From assembly GCF_000278135.1 (NCBI RefSeq), contig NZ_JH725024.1:78434-142433 (forward strand): DNA of 64,000 nucleotides. The letters run 5' to 3'. Source of the stretch: Candidatus Bartonella washoeensis Sb944nv. Its GTDB lineage: Bacteria > Pseudomonadota > Alphaproteobacteria > Rhizobiales > Rhizobiaceae. The position numbers were made by a program, and so were the translations under genes. Numbering within the stretch: position 1 is the stretch's first letter; each line of letters starts with the position of its first letter. This document shows, in pieces, positions 32,478-42,396 of the stretch. Under the pieces are notes generated by a model. It worked only from the letters and a program-made list of their open reading frames with translations, ran no database searches and was not told the DNA's origin.

Positions 32478-33925
32478 CTCTTTCGTTCCTGCAGAGCGTC
32501 AATTGCCTTTAAACGGTCTGAAAAAGGATATATTTTCTGCCCTATGATCTGGCCATTTTCATGACCTTTCCCAGCAATAATTAATGTGTCCCCAGCTTGC
32601 AAAAGCCCCACCGCATAAGAAATTGCTTCACCACGATCCGCTATTTCTATTGCTTTTGGAACTGCTTGTAAAATATCTTTACGGATTTTTTCTGGCATTT
32701 CTGTGCGAGGATTATCATCCGTTACAATAACAATATCAGCCTTGTCTTCTGCAATTTTTCCCATCAAAGGCCTTTTCCCTCGATCGCGATCACCACCACA
32801 ACCAAAAACAAGAATTAAACGCCCTTGTGTAAAAGGACGCACAGAAAGTAACACTTGCTCCAAAGCTTCTGGTTTATGCGCATAATCTATATAAACAGGC
32901 GCATTATTTTCTGTCTTTCCAACTAATTCTAATCGCCCAGGGGCTCCCTGCAAGGTTTCAAGCGAAGCAAAAACCTTATCAGGAGATACACCTGTTGTAA
33001 TTGCTAATCCCGCCGCCATAAGCGCATTGGTCACTTGAAAATCTCCAGCCAAAGGCAAATCAAATGTGTAAATATTGTTTTCTACACGACATTCAACACA
33101 CTGTTTTGAACGTTGATGTTCAATACGATTAATAGTGATAAATTGTCCCTTACGCCCAATTGTTAAAACATGACGGTGTGCTTGTGTGATGATATCAATA
33201 ACCTTTTGCGAATAAACATCATCCGCAAAAACAAGAGCAGGAAAATCTTGGGGCAAAAGCGTATCAAAGAGCTTCATTTTAGCACGCAAATAATCCTCTA
33301 CGCCCATGTGATAATCCATGTGATCACGCCCTAAATTGGTAAAAGCGCCAGCAGTTAAACGTACCCCGTCAAGCCGACCTTGATCAAGCCCATGCGAAGA
33401 CGCTTCAAGGGCTGCATGTGTAACACCTTCATTGGAAATTTCATAAAGGAGGCGCTGCAAAACTACCGGATCGGGTGTTGTGAGAGAAGCAGAATCATTC
33501 CGCTTAGGAGAAACAACACCTACTGTTCCTATACTGGCAGCACACAACCCAACATGGGTCCAAATTTGCCGAACAAAAGAAACAACTGATGTTTTTCCAC
33601 TTGTACCTGTCACAGCTACTACAGTTTTAGGTTGAGAACCGTAAAAACGTGCAGCTGCTATCGCTAAACTATGACGAACATCAGAAACACGTAAAACTGG
33701 AACAGATAAATTCTCAAGAACAACATTACAATCTGTAACGATTGCTTGTGCACCACGCTTGAGTGCATCATTTATATACTGTCTTCCATCCCCTTGAGTG
33801 CCTTGAAGAGCCACAAAAACATAGCCTGGCAAAATTTGTCGAGAATCCGCACTTATTCCTGTTATTTCGATTGAAGAAAAACATTCATCTTCAACACATT
33901 CTGTAAAAACTTTTCCAAACAACAT
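32474..33925 (-). CDS. murE: UDP-MurNAc-L-alanyl-D-glutamate--meso-DAP ligase
   Basis: A 483-residue Mur ligase adding the third residue. ATP loop [54 protein letters not shown], and DDNPRTEMP. The DNPR motif is the known determinant for meso-diaminopimelate rather than lysine, as expected for a Gram-negative. It starts 23 bases after ftsI. Confidence 0.97.
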   Translation of the reverse strand: MLFGKVFTECVEDECFSSIEITGISADSRQILPGYVFVALQGTQGDGRQYINDALKRGAQAIVTDCNVVLENLSVPVLRVSDVRHSLAIAAARFYGSQPKTVVAVTGTSGKTSVVSFVRQIWTHVGLCAASIGTVGVVSPKRNDSASLTTPDPVVLQRLLYEISNEGVTHAALEASSHGLDQGRLDGVRLTAGAFTNLGRDHMDYHMGVEDYLRAKMKLFDTLLPQDFPALVFADDVYSQKVIDIITQAHRHVLTIGRKGQFITINRIEHQRSKQCVECRVENNIYTFDLPLAGDFQVTNALMAAGLAITTGVSPDKVFASLETLQGAPGRLELVGKTENNAPVYIDYAHKPEALEQVLLSVRPFTQGRLILVFGCGGDRDRGKRPLMGKIAEDKADIVIVTDDNPRTEMPEKIRKDILQAVPKAIEIADRGEAISYAVGLLQAGDTLIIAGKGHENGQIIGQKIYPFSDRLKAIDALQERKR

Positions 33926-33948
33926 GACAATGCACCTTTATATTAATT

Positions 33949-35694
33949 TTACCGTTGTTTAACTAAGCTTGAACTATTCTTTGTGCTTAAAATAGGCTCA
34001 TATTCTTTCTTAAAATCTGGTTTTATTCCCAGAAAACTAGCTGAGCGGCGAATAATATTAGAAAGCATTGGCCCGGCATTCAATCCTGCTGTTGCTGTAT
34101 GTTTTCCATCTTCAGGCTTAGGTTCATCGATAATTGTTAAAACAACATAAGAAGGATTCTCGATAGGAAAAGCAGCGAGAAAACTATTGAAATTTTTTGT
34201 TTTAGAATATTTTCCATTTTCAACTTTTTCAGCTGTACCTGTCTTACCACCCACCCGATAACCTTCTACTTTTGCATTACGTCCAGAACCAATATCGCTA
34301 TTTAACTTATAAAGATAACGCATATTTTGACTTGTTTTAGCTTGCAAGACTTGTTTTGCATGTTTCGAAGCTTGTTCTTTTGTGCGTTTTAAAAACGTAG
34401 GTGCAATCAACCAACCACCATTCATTAAAGCAGCAGCAGCTACTGCTGTTTGCAAAGGCGTTGTTGCCATACCATGTCCAAAAGAAATTGTCATAGAATG
34501 GATGTCCTTCCAATGTCGTGGCGCAATAGGGCGTGCAACTTCAGGCAACTCTGTTGACAGTTGATCAAGTAAACCAAGCCGCTGCAAAAAAGCACGATGT
34601 CCATCAATTCCTACCGCCAATGCCTCCTTAGCCGAACCGATGTTAGAGGAATAAATGAAAACCTCCCATAACGTTAGGGGACGATTTTTCCCATGAAAAT
34701 CATGAATAGTGTATCCTCCACTCGCTTGCAAAGGTTTTGATGCATCAATGATACTGTTTAAATGAAAGATATCTGAATCAAGTGCCATCGCAGTCGTAAA
34801 ACTTTTAATGATAGATCCCATTTCAAAGATTCCAGCCGTCATCCGATTGAGGCGATCACTTTTCAAAGCATCAACAGGATTCCCAGGATCAAAATCTGGT
34901 ATAGATGCCATAGCAAGAACTTCATTAGTATGGATATTTAAAATAACAGCTCCTGCAGCAATTGCTTTATAACGTTTCATTGCCTTCATAAGTTCGTCGT
35001 GCACAATTGTCTGAATACGCACATCAATCGAAAGCTGAACTGGCTTTAATGACGTTTCAGTTGCGAGACCAGCAGCACGCAGAGCACTCAAACCAGTGTC
35101 ATCAATATATTTTTCCATACCCGCTATGCCCTGATTATCAACATTAACCATGCCAAGAATATGCGAAACCACAGAACCACTTGGATAAAATCGACGAATT
35201 TCGGTACGAAAACCAATCCCAGGAATACCAAGAGCCATAATTTGGGTCTTTTGCATCGGCGTTAATCCACGCTGAATCCAAGAAAAACTAGACTTTCTTT
35301 TTAGGCGTTTATAAGTTTCCTGCCAATTAAGATCAGGCAAAACTGTTGAGAGCAATTCTATTGTTTCATCCACATCAATAATACGTCGTGGTTCAGCAAA
35401 AAGCGAATAAGTTTTAATATCCGTTGCCAATAAACGGCCATTACGGTCAATAATATCAGGGCGCGCAGTTAATTGAAGAGCTGCTGGCCCTTTTGCTTCT
35501 TCAATTTGCCCACCTTCAAGCCCATAAGAAATAAGACAAGCCCCCATAACACCATATAAAATAAGAAAACAGAGCAAAGAAAAAAGGAGGCGTATACGAC
35601 TGGAATACGAGCGACGAACGGAGAAATTATGAACATCAAACTGGTTATTTAGGCGTTTTTTCTTCTGCGAAAATAAAAAGTATGATTTCATCAC
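33949..35694 (-). CDS. ftsI: Septal transpeptidase FtsI (PBP3)
   Basis: A 581-residue monofunctional class B penicillin-binding protein cross-linking septal peptidoglycan. One membrane anchor at residues ~35-57, a PBP dimer domain, then the transpeptidase with SIIK (Ser294 nucleophile, Lys297), SSN at 349-351 and KTG at 484-486. The gene overlaps the upstream ftsL-like gene as ATGA. It is the target class of beta-lactams; no odd features in the active site. Confidence 0.95.
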   Translation of the reverse strand: MMKSYFLFSQKKKRLNNQFDVHNFSVRRSYSSRIRLLFSLLCFLILYGVMGACLISYGLEGGQIEEAKGPAALQLTARPDIIDRNGRLLATDIKTYSLFAEPRRIIDVDETIELLSTVLPDLNWQETYKRLKRKSSFSWIQRGLTPMQKTQIMALGIPGIGFRTEIRRFYPSGSVVSHILGMVNVDNQGIAGMEKYIDDTGLSALRAAGLATETSLKPVQLSIDVRIQTIVHDELMKAMKRYKAIAAGAVILNIHTNEVLAMASIPDFDPGNPVDALKSDRLNRMTAGIFEMGSIIKSFTTAMALDSDIFHLNSIIDASKPLQASGGYTIHDFHGKNRPLTLWEVFIYSSNIGSAKEALAVGIDGHRAFLQRLGLLDQLSTELPEVARPIAPRHWKDIHSMTISFGHGMATTPLQTAVAAAALMNGGWLIAPTFLKRTKEQASKHAKQVLQAKTSQNMRYLYKLNSDIGSGRNAKVEGYRVGGKTGTAEKVENGKYSKTKNFNSFLAAFPIENPSYVVLTIIDEPKPEDGKHTATAGLNAGPMLSNIIRRSASFLGIKPDFKKEYEPILSTKNSSSLVKQR

Positions 35695-36095
35695 CGCACA
35701 CCTTTTTGAACAACGCCCTTCACCTGAGCAGAACGATTGTTTACCAAAATATCATGACCTTCCTCCAAGATATTTTGTTTAATCACGTCTTCAATTTGAT
35801 CATGGACACGTACTGGAATATCCTCCAACTCTACAACTTGGCGAGGCTCGATAATCTCTAAACCAAGCTCTTTTTGATAACGTTTCGCAAGTTTTTGCAT
35901 GCGTGAAGGCTCTATCATCACCGCCCATTCAGCATGAAGCAAACTCACCGTATTTTTTTCTGCAGCAATTTTATGTTCAAGATGACGGACTTCGCTCATT
36001 CGTTTTTGGACATCATATTTTACCTTATAAGTAAGACCCGCCATACAAATCATAATCAATACTAAAATCATATCAAATGTACGAAAAACTGTCAT
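35691..36095 (-). CDS. ftsL: FtsL-like cell division protein
   Basis: A 134-residue bitopic protein with one N-terminal membrane helix (MILVLIMICMAGLTYKV) followed by a predicted coiled coil (RMSEVRHLEHKIAAEKNTVSLL) and a leucine-rich AEWAVMIEPSRMQKLAKRY stretch typical of FtsL. Family identity rests on topology, this motif and position between rsmH and ftsI, since FtsL sequences diverge. It overlaps both neighbours by 4 bases, so translation of all three is probably coupled. Confidence 0.85.
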   Translation of the reverse strand: MTVFRTFDMILVLIMICMAGLTYKVKYDVQKRMSEVRHLEHKIAAEKNTVSLLHAEWAVMIEPSRMQKLAKRYQKELGLEIIEPRQVVELEDIPVRVHDQIEDVIKQNILEEGHDILVNNRSAQVKGVVQKGVR

Positions 36096-37090
36096 TTCTT
36101 GCCACCTTCAAAATTGGCAATCTCTGCTAAACCAAACAATTTCATATCGAAAGCCTGGCTCTCAACCTCTGTGCGTACACCAATACGCAACCGCGCAGAA
36201 CGTGAACGAGGATTTTGCTGTAACTCCTCTTTATTTGCAGTTATCCCGCCTTTAAACAAAGGAAAAAATGTTGCTGGAGCCGTCTCTACTTCAGGAAGAT
36301 AGCGTGATCTCACACATTCTCCTGAACGAGCAGAAAAAAATCTTTTGACCATACGATCTTCAAGAGAATGGAAACTCACAACGCCCAAACGACCACCTGG
36401 TTTCAAAATGCGTTCAGCAGCAAACAAACCACGTGCAAGTTCACCAATTTCATCATTAACATAAATGCGAAGAGCTTGAAATACACGTGTTGCAGGATGA
36501 ATGCGATCTCCGCCTTTACGCCCCACCAATGCCTCGATAGCATGAGCAAGATCACCTGTACGTAAAAAAGGTTGAATACAGCGGCGTTTTTCAATCATCC
36601 GTGCAATTCGGCCTGCATAGCGCTCTTCTCCCAATATTTTAAAGATTTGCGCTAACTCATTCACCTTTAAACGATTCACAACATCGGCAGCAGTAAAACC
36701 AGTCTGAGCCATTCGCATATCTAATGGACCATCTTTTTGAAAAGAAAACCCCCTTTCAGCTTCATCAATCTGCATTGAGGAAACACCAATATCCAAAATA
36801 ACAGCGTCTACTTTCTCTTCAACTACGCTATCCAATTGTGAAAACTCTATTTGCACCAAACGAAGCCGCGGAAAAAATTCATCAACAAGCGATTGTCCTT
36901 CGCGAATAGCATAAGGATCACGATCAAGAGCAATAACCTGCGCACCCGCATTTAAAAGCGCGCGCGTATAACCACCAGCACCAAAGGTGCCATCAATCAC
37001 TTTTGCTCCAACCAATGGCACAAGCCCAGCTAAAACTGGCTGTAACAACACTGGAATATGGCGCTCAGCTCTGTTCCCTTGCTTTTTCAA
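36092..37090 (-). CDS. rsmH: 16S rRNA (cytosine-1402-N4) methyltransferase RsmH
   Basis: A 332-residue SAM-dependent enzyme (MraW) modifying C1402 in the ribosomal P site. The sequence shows HIPVLLQPVLAGL, the SAM loop VIDGTFGAGGYTRALL, LDIGVSSMQIDEAERGFSF, LDMRM, RIHPATRVFQALRIYVNDE and VVSFHSLEDRMVK, all diagnostic. It is the first gene of the cluster visible here; an mraZ gene, which usually precedes it, is not present in the 300 bases before rnpB. Confidence 0.96.
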   Translation of the reverse strand: MKKQGNRAERHIPVLLQPVLAGLVPLVGAKVIDGTFGAGGYTRALLNAGAQVIALDRDPYAIREGQSLVDEFFPRLRLVQIEFSQLDSVVEEKVDAVILDIGVSSMQIDEAERGFSFQKDGPLDMRMAQTGFTAADVVNRLKVNELAQIFKILGEERYAGRIARMIEKRRCIQPFLRTGDLAHAIEALVGRKGGDRIHPATRVFQALRIYVNDEIGELARGLFAAERILKPGGRLGVVSFHSLEDRMVKRFFSARSGECVRSRYLPEVETAPATFFPLFKGGITANKEELQQNPRSRSARLRIGVRTEVESQAFDMKLFGLAEIANFEGGKK

Positions 37091-37393
37091 AATAATCCGT
37101 CTTGATGTATAATTTTTTCAAATCAATCGCTATCAATGGCAACCAATGGCAACTGATATCAGAGCAACTAAAACTTCACCTCTCATGCCTACTCTATAAG
37201 AATGAAAGAAAATGAGGCTAAAGTTAACACGATGCACATCCTAACGCATTATACTTAAAGAAATGTTATGATTTTAAAGAATATTCTTTATTTAAGTGTA
37301 GCCTTCAAAAATACACTCCATAGAAAAACCGGTGTGCAACGTCGACTCTATAAATATATCACTTATGTAAAATACCGAGCTAATCGAAAAATA
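37091..37393. other. Intergenic region upstream of the cell-wall cluster
   Basis: About 300 AT-rich bases between rsmH and the 3' end of rnpB. It is too short for mraZ and no MraZ-like frame is present. The main promoter of the cluster must be here or in rnpB, but I see no unambiguous -35/-10 pair and no triple GGGA-like MraZ box. Confidence 0.4.
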
Positions 37394-37778
37394 TCAGTCG
37401 GCCTGTAAGCCGGGTTCTGTATTGTAAAGTTTACACTCTACATGGCAACCATTCATCTGGGACGGATGTTACCATCCGCCTCGTGCAACCTACCCGAATG
37501 ACTAGCCCGGAAACCGGCTGCAAGTTAAGCCTTGCACGTCATTTCTATTTGGTCTTGCTCCCGGTGGGGTTTACCTTGCCACACTCATTACTGAATGCGC
37601 GGTGGGCTCTTACTCCACCCTTTCACCCTTACCTATAAAAATAGGCGGTTTACTTTCTGTGGCACTTTCCCTAGGGTCGCCCCCGCCGGGTGTTACCCGG
37701 CACCGTTTTTCCATGGAGCCCGGACTTTCCTCACCTGCCATCTTTTCATTAAACAAGCGCGGCTGCCCAGCCGACTGA
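37394..37778 (-). ncRNA. rnpB: RNase P RNA, bacterial type A
   Basis: The catalytic RNA that trims tRNA 5' ends. The minus strand begins CAGTCGGCTGGGCAGCCGCG and contains the universal GAGGAAAGTCCGGGCTCC near the 5' end, GGCGGGGGCGACCCTAGGGA in the core, and the 3' part AGAACCCGGCTTACAGGCCG, whose end pairs with the 5' end to close helix P1. Length of about 385 bases fits an alphaproteobacterial type A RNA. Ends are set from the P1 pairing and could be off by a few bases. Protein-like frames across it are chance. Confidence 0.95.
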
Positions 37779-37875
37779 CACACGGTTTATAGAACATTTT
37801 TCATCAAGTTAAAATAGTGCTCTTAAAATATTTTAAAAATTTGATCAAGAAAACACATGCCTTCAAAGTGCATTT

Positions 37876-38415
37876 TTATTTTAATGAAGCCAAATAAGTT
37901 TTCACTTTTGAGCAATATTTTTCTGAAATGGAATTCATTTTTTTTGCAGCATGACCTGCATTATATTTAAGAATTGTGCCACATGTATTGCCACCACTTA
38001 GTTTATATGCCCGCGCCAAATAACGCATACCATATTCAAGATTGGTCGCAGGATCGTAAAGATCTTGTACAGAACCTTTAAAACCCAATCCTCGCGCAGT
38101 AGATGGTTTTATTTGCATCAAGCCTATTTCGCCAGCAGCGCCCTTTATATCTGCCTTATAATCACTTTCAACTCTTACAACAGCGTGTGCCAAATTAACG
38201 GGAACCTTGTACTTATTCGCAAATTTCTGAATAAGAAACTCATAAGGACGAACAGGAATCTTAGAAGAAATCGTCACAGAACCTTCTTTTGATCCTACAA
38301 CATTTAATACAGTATGAGCCCAACTTATCTCAAATATAAAAAATACAGCAAATGCTGTACTTAAAAGAATTTTCAAAAATTGCATTTTTTTTCTCTTCAT
38401 TAAGACATTCTTCAA
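37876..38415 (-). CDS. Small lytic transglycosylase (SLT domain)
   Basis: A 179-residue secreted or membrane-anchored protein with a hydrophobic N-terminus (residues ~12-33) and one SLT lysozyme-like domain. Motifs: AVVRVESDY with catalytic Glu83, GEIGLMQIKPSTARGLGF, DLYDPATNLEYGMRYLA, and ILKYNAGH. Such enzymes cut peptidoglycan and often help secretion systems pass the wall; nothing nearby tells which one. ATGs at codons 6 and 11 are alternative starts. Short for a housekeeping Slt; closer to VirB1-like or single-domain forms. Confidence 0.85.
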   Translation of the reverse strand: MKNVLMKRKKMQFLKILLSTAFAVFFIFEISWAHTVLNVVGSKEGSVTISSKIPVRPYEFLIQKFANKYKVPVNLAHAVVRVESDYKADIKGAAGEIGLMQIKPSTARGLGFKGSVQDLYDPATNLEYGMRYLARAYKLSGGNTCGTILKYNAGHAAKKMNSISEKYCSKVKTYLASLK

Positions 38416-39306
38416 CCTAGCTGCAACAGCTTGAAAGGCGCATTGTACACAGAAAAAAAACTAAAGAGCGGCTTAAAGGTGGAAATATTAAGACAATTTC
38501 AAGATAATTTTTCGCACTATAAGAAAATCGCCCAACTTACTCACTATATATTTCTGTATTTCATAAGATATCGAAAAATAAAAAACTATAATGAAGATTT
38601 TAGCGTAGTAAAAAAGTGATATACTCTATCACTCGCTGATACATCTACCGCATACCCAATTTTATCAGACAAAAACAGCATTTAAAATGCCAATGTCTCC
38701 GCCATTTTTCACATACAATGATTAAAACCCTTATCCAGGGCAATTCCAAAAGCGCAAAAAGCGACATTAACTGGAATAACTTCACACAACGCCCTCAATA
38801 CCGCAAAATAACTACTAGGAATAGAAACCGTCGCAACTCTCTCCAATGGCTGATAAAATAGTGACTGCAAAAACCTTGAAGCAGACAAGCTATTTCCTAA
38901 AACAACCATAAGAAGCTCACGAATGTGCGCAAAACACATTAATTTTGGCGAGCTTATAGCACACTTTAATAATTACTTCTACTTGTTTTTGGAATTAGTA
39001 CAAACAATCTCAAAACCATCAGAATAAAAATTTATACTGTTCATACCCATTCAAATATTCTTTCTGCATGCTATGGTTTAATCTCCCCTATAGCACACAA
39101 CTTTCCCATCTTCAGAAATCATACAATGAGTAAACACCCTGAAATCTACAAAAAAGCAGAATTTAAGTGCTTTCCTCTCTTCCATCCTCGCGAAAAACAT
39201 AAAAATGCGCGCAAAAACTCTCTATAGTTTCCAAAATTCCATGAGAAAAGCACAAGAAAAAACCTTAGAACAAATCGTAAATATATAATTCTTAAATAAG
39301 AAATGA
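38416..39306. other. Gene-poor AT-rich region
   Basis: Roughly 900 bases without a supportable gene. A 76-codon minus-strand frame at 38709-38939 has no ribosome site or known content. No repeats or RNA genes recognised. Confidence 0.5.
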
Positions 39307-39681
39307 CTAAAAATAAGCATCACCAATAGAAGGATGAGAAATTGCTTTTAACATAGTCATAGCAACAGTGTCACCCAATTTCCGTGCATGCTCATCACTC
39401 TGACCACTAGCAGAAGCCGCAGCAATCGTATCCCGACGCACTTTCTCAATGAATTGCTTCTGTTGCTGAGAACTCAGCTTAGAAAGATTAACTATAATAT
39501 CAGGAAAAGAAGATGCTAACCTTTCTAAGATCATATCCTCTGTTATATTAACCTGATGAGAAGTAAAAGAGCGGTCAGAAAAAAACCGATAAATAAAAGG
39601 ATTTCGAAAAGCAAAAAGACTAGCTGCAAAAACTAAAAACACGAAAAAAATGAGAACACCACGACGCCAGCAAAACCGCAT
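39307..39681 (-). CDS. Membrane-anchored hypothetical protein
   Basis: A 124-residue protein I cannot assign to a family. It starts with a basic stretch (MRFCWRRG) and a strong hydrophobic helix (VLIFFVFLVFAASLFAF), so it is probably anchored with its C-terminal ~95 residues outside the cytoplasm. The remainder is amphipathic and Ser/Ala/Gln-rich (LSSQQQKQFIEKVRRDTIAAASASGQ), compatible with a helical bundle or short coiled coil. It stands alone in a gene-poor stretch. Balanced codon use and the clear topology make it credible. Confidence 0.6.
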   Translation of the reverse strand: MRFCWRRGVLIFFVFLVFAASLFAFRNPFIYRFFSDRSFTSHQVNITEDMILERLASSFPDIIVNLSKLSSQQQKQFIEKVRRDTIAAASASGQSDEHARKLGDTVAMTMLKAISHPSIGDAYF

Positions 39682-39869
39682 TATCTTTCCCCAAACATTA
39701 TGACATAAAAATACATTTCCATACGCACACTGCTCATCGAACTTTTAATAGAAAATACCTTTTAAATTATTTAAAATTCATAACAACTTAAACATGTTCT
39801 TTAATGATAAGTTTTATAAGAACAAATGCATAATTTCCCTTCGTAATATTTCATGCTTGCAATATATAA

Positions 39870-40000
39870 TTCCAAAAAGCCTGACTGAGAAAATCCTCAG
39901 CCAGGCCAGACAATCTAAGGGATCCACGCGGGGGGGGGGGAGGAGGTTCCCTGATCGTCCTCTCGCACCAACCATTATGTCGATGCAATATTCTTGCTAT
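39870..40000 (-). ncRNA. Candidate small RNA with intrinsic terminator and C11 tract
   Basis: In AT-rich surroundings this stretch is GC-rich and reads on the minus strand as a GGTGCGAGAGGACGATC-like segment, AGGGAACCTCC, a run of 11 C (39930-39940), GCGTGGATCCCT, and then a terminator hairpin. AGGGA and TCCCT flank the C-run and could pair, leaving it in a loop. There is no matching protein frame. This resembles a free-standing regulatory RNA; Bartonella is known to have genus-specific sRNAs (the Brt family), but I cannot show this is one. The 5' end is not determined. Confidence 0.45.
39874..39906 (-). terminator. Rho-independent terminator of the small-RNA candidate
   Basis: On the minus strand GCCTGGCTGAG and CTCAGTCAGGC form an 11-bp stem (one G-U) with a six-base loop, followed directly by TTTTT (39874-39878). 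The orientation of the T-run assigns it to the minus strand. Confidence 0.7.
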
Positions 40001-40999
40001 GGAATAAAATGTTCTAAACAACAAGAAATTCTTACCACATTTTATATAAAAAAATACAAAAAAATTACGAATTATCTAAAAGTGGAAAAAATTAGGCAAA
40101 AAAACACTCATGGTGATCCAATTTGAAGCAATTTTATTTCAAGAAGCATCAATCAGTAAGAATCTCTAATCATTTTTATCTTCCTAACAAACTTTCCCCC
40201 AAAAACAATGTCCGAAAAAGTTTTAAAACATAAGTGGCATTTATGAACTTCTCCTATGAAGGGAAAGCACATAAAAGCAGTGATCACTTAATTAAACGCC
40301 ACCACCACAAAATCAAAGTATGAATCTTTTAACTTCTTAAGATTGCAACAAAAAACCTAAAATATACGCGCCAATACAGGCATAAATTGCTCTATTACAA
40401 ACGATGAATGAACACGATGATACGACTAAAATAAAAATACCAAAACTTACCTATCTTCATGAAAATTTCTGAAAATCACCATAAAAGATATTGCAAAATT
40501 AATTCTGGAGTAAGAACATCAATTTTGAACTTTTGAATAAATGAATTTTCATAAAAAAGTCAGAGCTCTGAACGTATTTATTCCGAATTACTCACTAGCA
40601 CCGCTCAAAATGAGGATAAACTATTTTATAATCAGCAACAAATTCCAACGCGTTATGATAACAAACAACGATCATTGTAGACATTCCATCCCCATCTCTA
40701 TTGTCTAGACCTCCCCTTAGAATAATAAAATGGCAAATTCCTCTTGTATCCTAAAATTACTGTAATGAACTATTTTTAGTCAAAATTATACAGAACTTCC
40801 TTTTCGCTTCCCATGTTTTTCAAGGAATTACTCCCCTCATTTAAAACAATACGCCATTGTTCGACTCAATTCATATACTTGCTTAAAAAAAACTCTCTTG
40901 TTCACAATCTCATCTCCCAATACCATCCACACCATGAAGAGTATAATGAAAAATCTCTTGAGCATCATTATATTTTGAAAGTACAAACCGGCACCATCA

Positions 41000-41115
41000 T
41001 TATATTTTCCAACTTCCAATATTGCGACTACTTTTGCATTGAAACAGTTCATAAGAAGCATTTTTACTCCTTTCTTACATGATCTTTATCTGCACGCTGA
41101 TTACGTGCATAAAAA
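41000..41115. repeat. Degenerate dispersed repeat, copy 1
   Basis: The stretch around TTGCATTGAAACAGTTCATA and the following CCTTTCTTACATGATCTTTATC aligns by eye with 53775-53850 at roughly three matches in four. On the minus strand both give FNA(R/K)V-type peptide text, suggesting remnants of one gene family. Confidence 0.5.
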
Positions 41116-41454
41116 CGATTTTTTTCTAAATAGAAGGCTTAAAATAAGAAAAACTTCTTATGTTGGGTGTTTTCATTCAAGTTGAAAAAAATTAATTATC
41201 ATTAAAATCAATATCCTATATAATTCACATATGCTGTATAACATACATTAATAGCAGCGCTGCCTGTACCAGCTTCTCTTTTATAAGAAGTCTTTTAGTT
41301 GTAAATCTTCCACACCTAAAAGTTGAAGCACTAAATAGTCTAAAGCAGAAAAACACAAAGCGCGTGCAAAAAAATAACACCTATCTAATGCGTTACGAAA
41401 ACTCTTTCTTTACATTTTTAAAAATCAAAAAATAAAGCATATTAGCAAGCGTAA

Positions 41455-42396
41455 TTATGCAAACTCTATTTTTTTATCTTTTATATCATCTACCAGTAAA
41501 CGCGGATCACGAGCAAGCCAGAGCTTAACGATAATCTCCTCATTGTTTTCATTTTGCAGAGGAGGAAGACACATCATTTGTTCTAGAACAAGTCCCGCAT
41601 TTTTAAGCCATTTTTCTATTTGTGAATCTAAAAACCCAAGAGGCATATGTGCATGGTAGGAATGTGAAGACACAACTTTATGGTGAACCAAATCCACAAT
41701 CAGCAAACGCCCATTGGGACGTAAAACACGTGCAACCTCATTAAAAGCTCTTTGGGGATTATCAAGAAAACGTAAAACCCAATGCAGAACCACAAAATCA
41801 AAAGTTATATTTCCGACAGACAAATGCAAAATATCGCTATCAAGTGTAACTTCAACGGCATGCGTATAAAGACCTGCAAACAATTTTAAGACAAAGCCTT
41901 TACCCGTACTAATATCGAGCATTGTTTCAAAGGGTTTATCACCAACAATTTTACGTAAAGCGCTTTCCACAACGTGATTTGCAATATATGATAACCGCAA
42001 TGCATCCCACTGCACCACATTTCGTAAGAAATACTTCTTTCCTTCTTTTCGACGTTGTTTTTGAACATCCACCAAACGTGCCAAATCGTGCACGAGAATC
42101 AAATCATGCTCTGGTAAAGCTGAAAGAGCAGCCATTACAATATTTTTTTGAACCAAACAACCATGACAAAGCTTAAAATAATCCCTTTCACCCTTCTGAT
42201 AACACTCAATCAGCTGTGCTTTGTCCAATAAACGTAAATTTCGTGATACACGTGGTTGCGACTGGACAAGGATAAATGTAAAATCCGATACTGTTAAATC
42301 TTCGTGACATAAAAGCGCAAGCATACGCAAACGACTTGTCTCTGCCATCGCCTTTAGCAACACAGTCATCGCATCTAAACTTTGCATTTTTTCCAT
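41455..42396 (-). CDS. ArsR-type regulator fused to a SAM-methyltransferase-like domain (apparently shortened)
   Basis: A 313-residue protein. Residues 1-~95 form a winged helix of the ArsR kind (MAETSRLRMLALLCHEDLTVSD, QSQPRVSRNLRLLDKAQLIE). The rest is a class I methyltransferase-like domain with motif I LDISTGKGFVLKLFA and FDFVVLHWVLRFLDNPQRAFNEVARVLRPNGRL. Between these, EVTLDSDILHLSVGN is shorter than in Rhizobiales relatives, where a helix and strand carrying the SAM acidic residue are expected, so about 25-30 residues seem deleted. DNA binding may survive while methyl transfer is doubtful. ATG 42396 follows AAGGAAT. Its target genes are unknown; relatives are often near methionine genes, which are not in this window. 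Confidence 0.75.
   Translation of the reverse strand: MEKMQSLDAMTVLLKAMAETSRLRMLALLCHEDLTVSDFTFILVQSQPRVSRNLRLLDKAQLIECYQKGERDYFKLCHGCLVQKNIVMAALSALPEHDLILVHDLARLVDVQKQRRKEGKKYFLRNVVQWDALRLSYIANHVVESALRKIVGDKPFETMLDISTGKGFVLKLFAGLYTHAVEVTLDSDILHLSVGNITFDFVVLHWVLRFLDNPQRAFNEVARVLRPNGRLLIVDLVHHKVVSSHSYHAHMPLGFLDSQIEKWLKNAGLVLEQMMCLPPLQNENNEEIIVKLWLARDPRLLVDDIKDKKIEFA

Larger units (their letters stand above)
39682..41454. other. Gene-poor region with a small-RNA candidate
   Basis: About 1.8 kb with no supportable protein gene. It holds a GC-rich islet with a terminator-like hairpin (listed separately) and a decayed fragment near 40990-41115 that resembles 53735-53850. The 110-codon frame at 39794-40126 crosses the hairpin and G-run and is probably not translated. 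Confidence 0.5.

Noticed and set aside
37595-37792. 65-codon frame on the plus strand
   Set aside because: It lies inside rnpB; the RNA gene fully explains the sequence.
38709-38939. 76-codon minus-strand frame
   Set aside because: No ribosome site, no recognisable domain, and surrounded by decayed DNA.
39794-40126. 110-codon plus-strand frame containing the G11 run, possibly a phase-variable gene
   Set aside because: It crosses a strong minus-strand terminator hairpin, has no ribosome site and its peptide is low-quality. A small RNA on the other strand explains the conserved-looking parts better.
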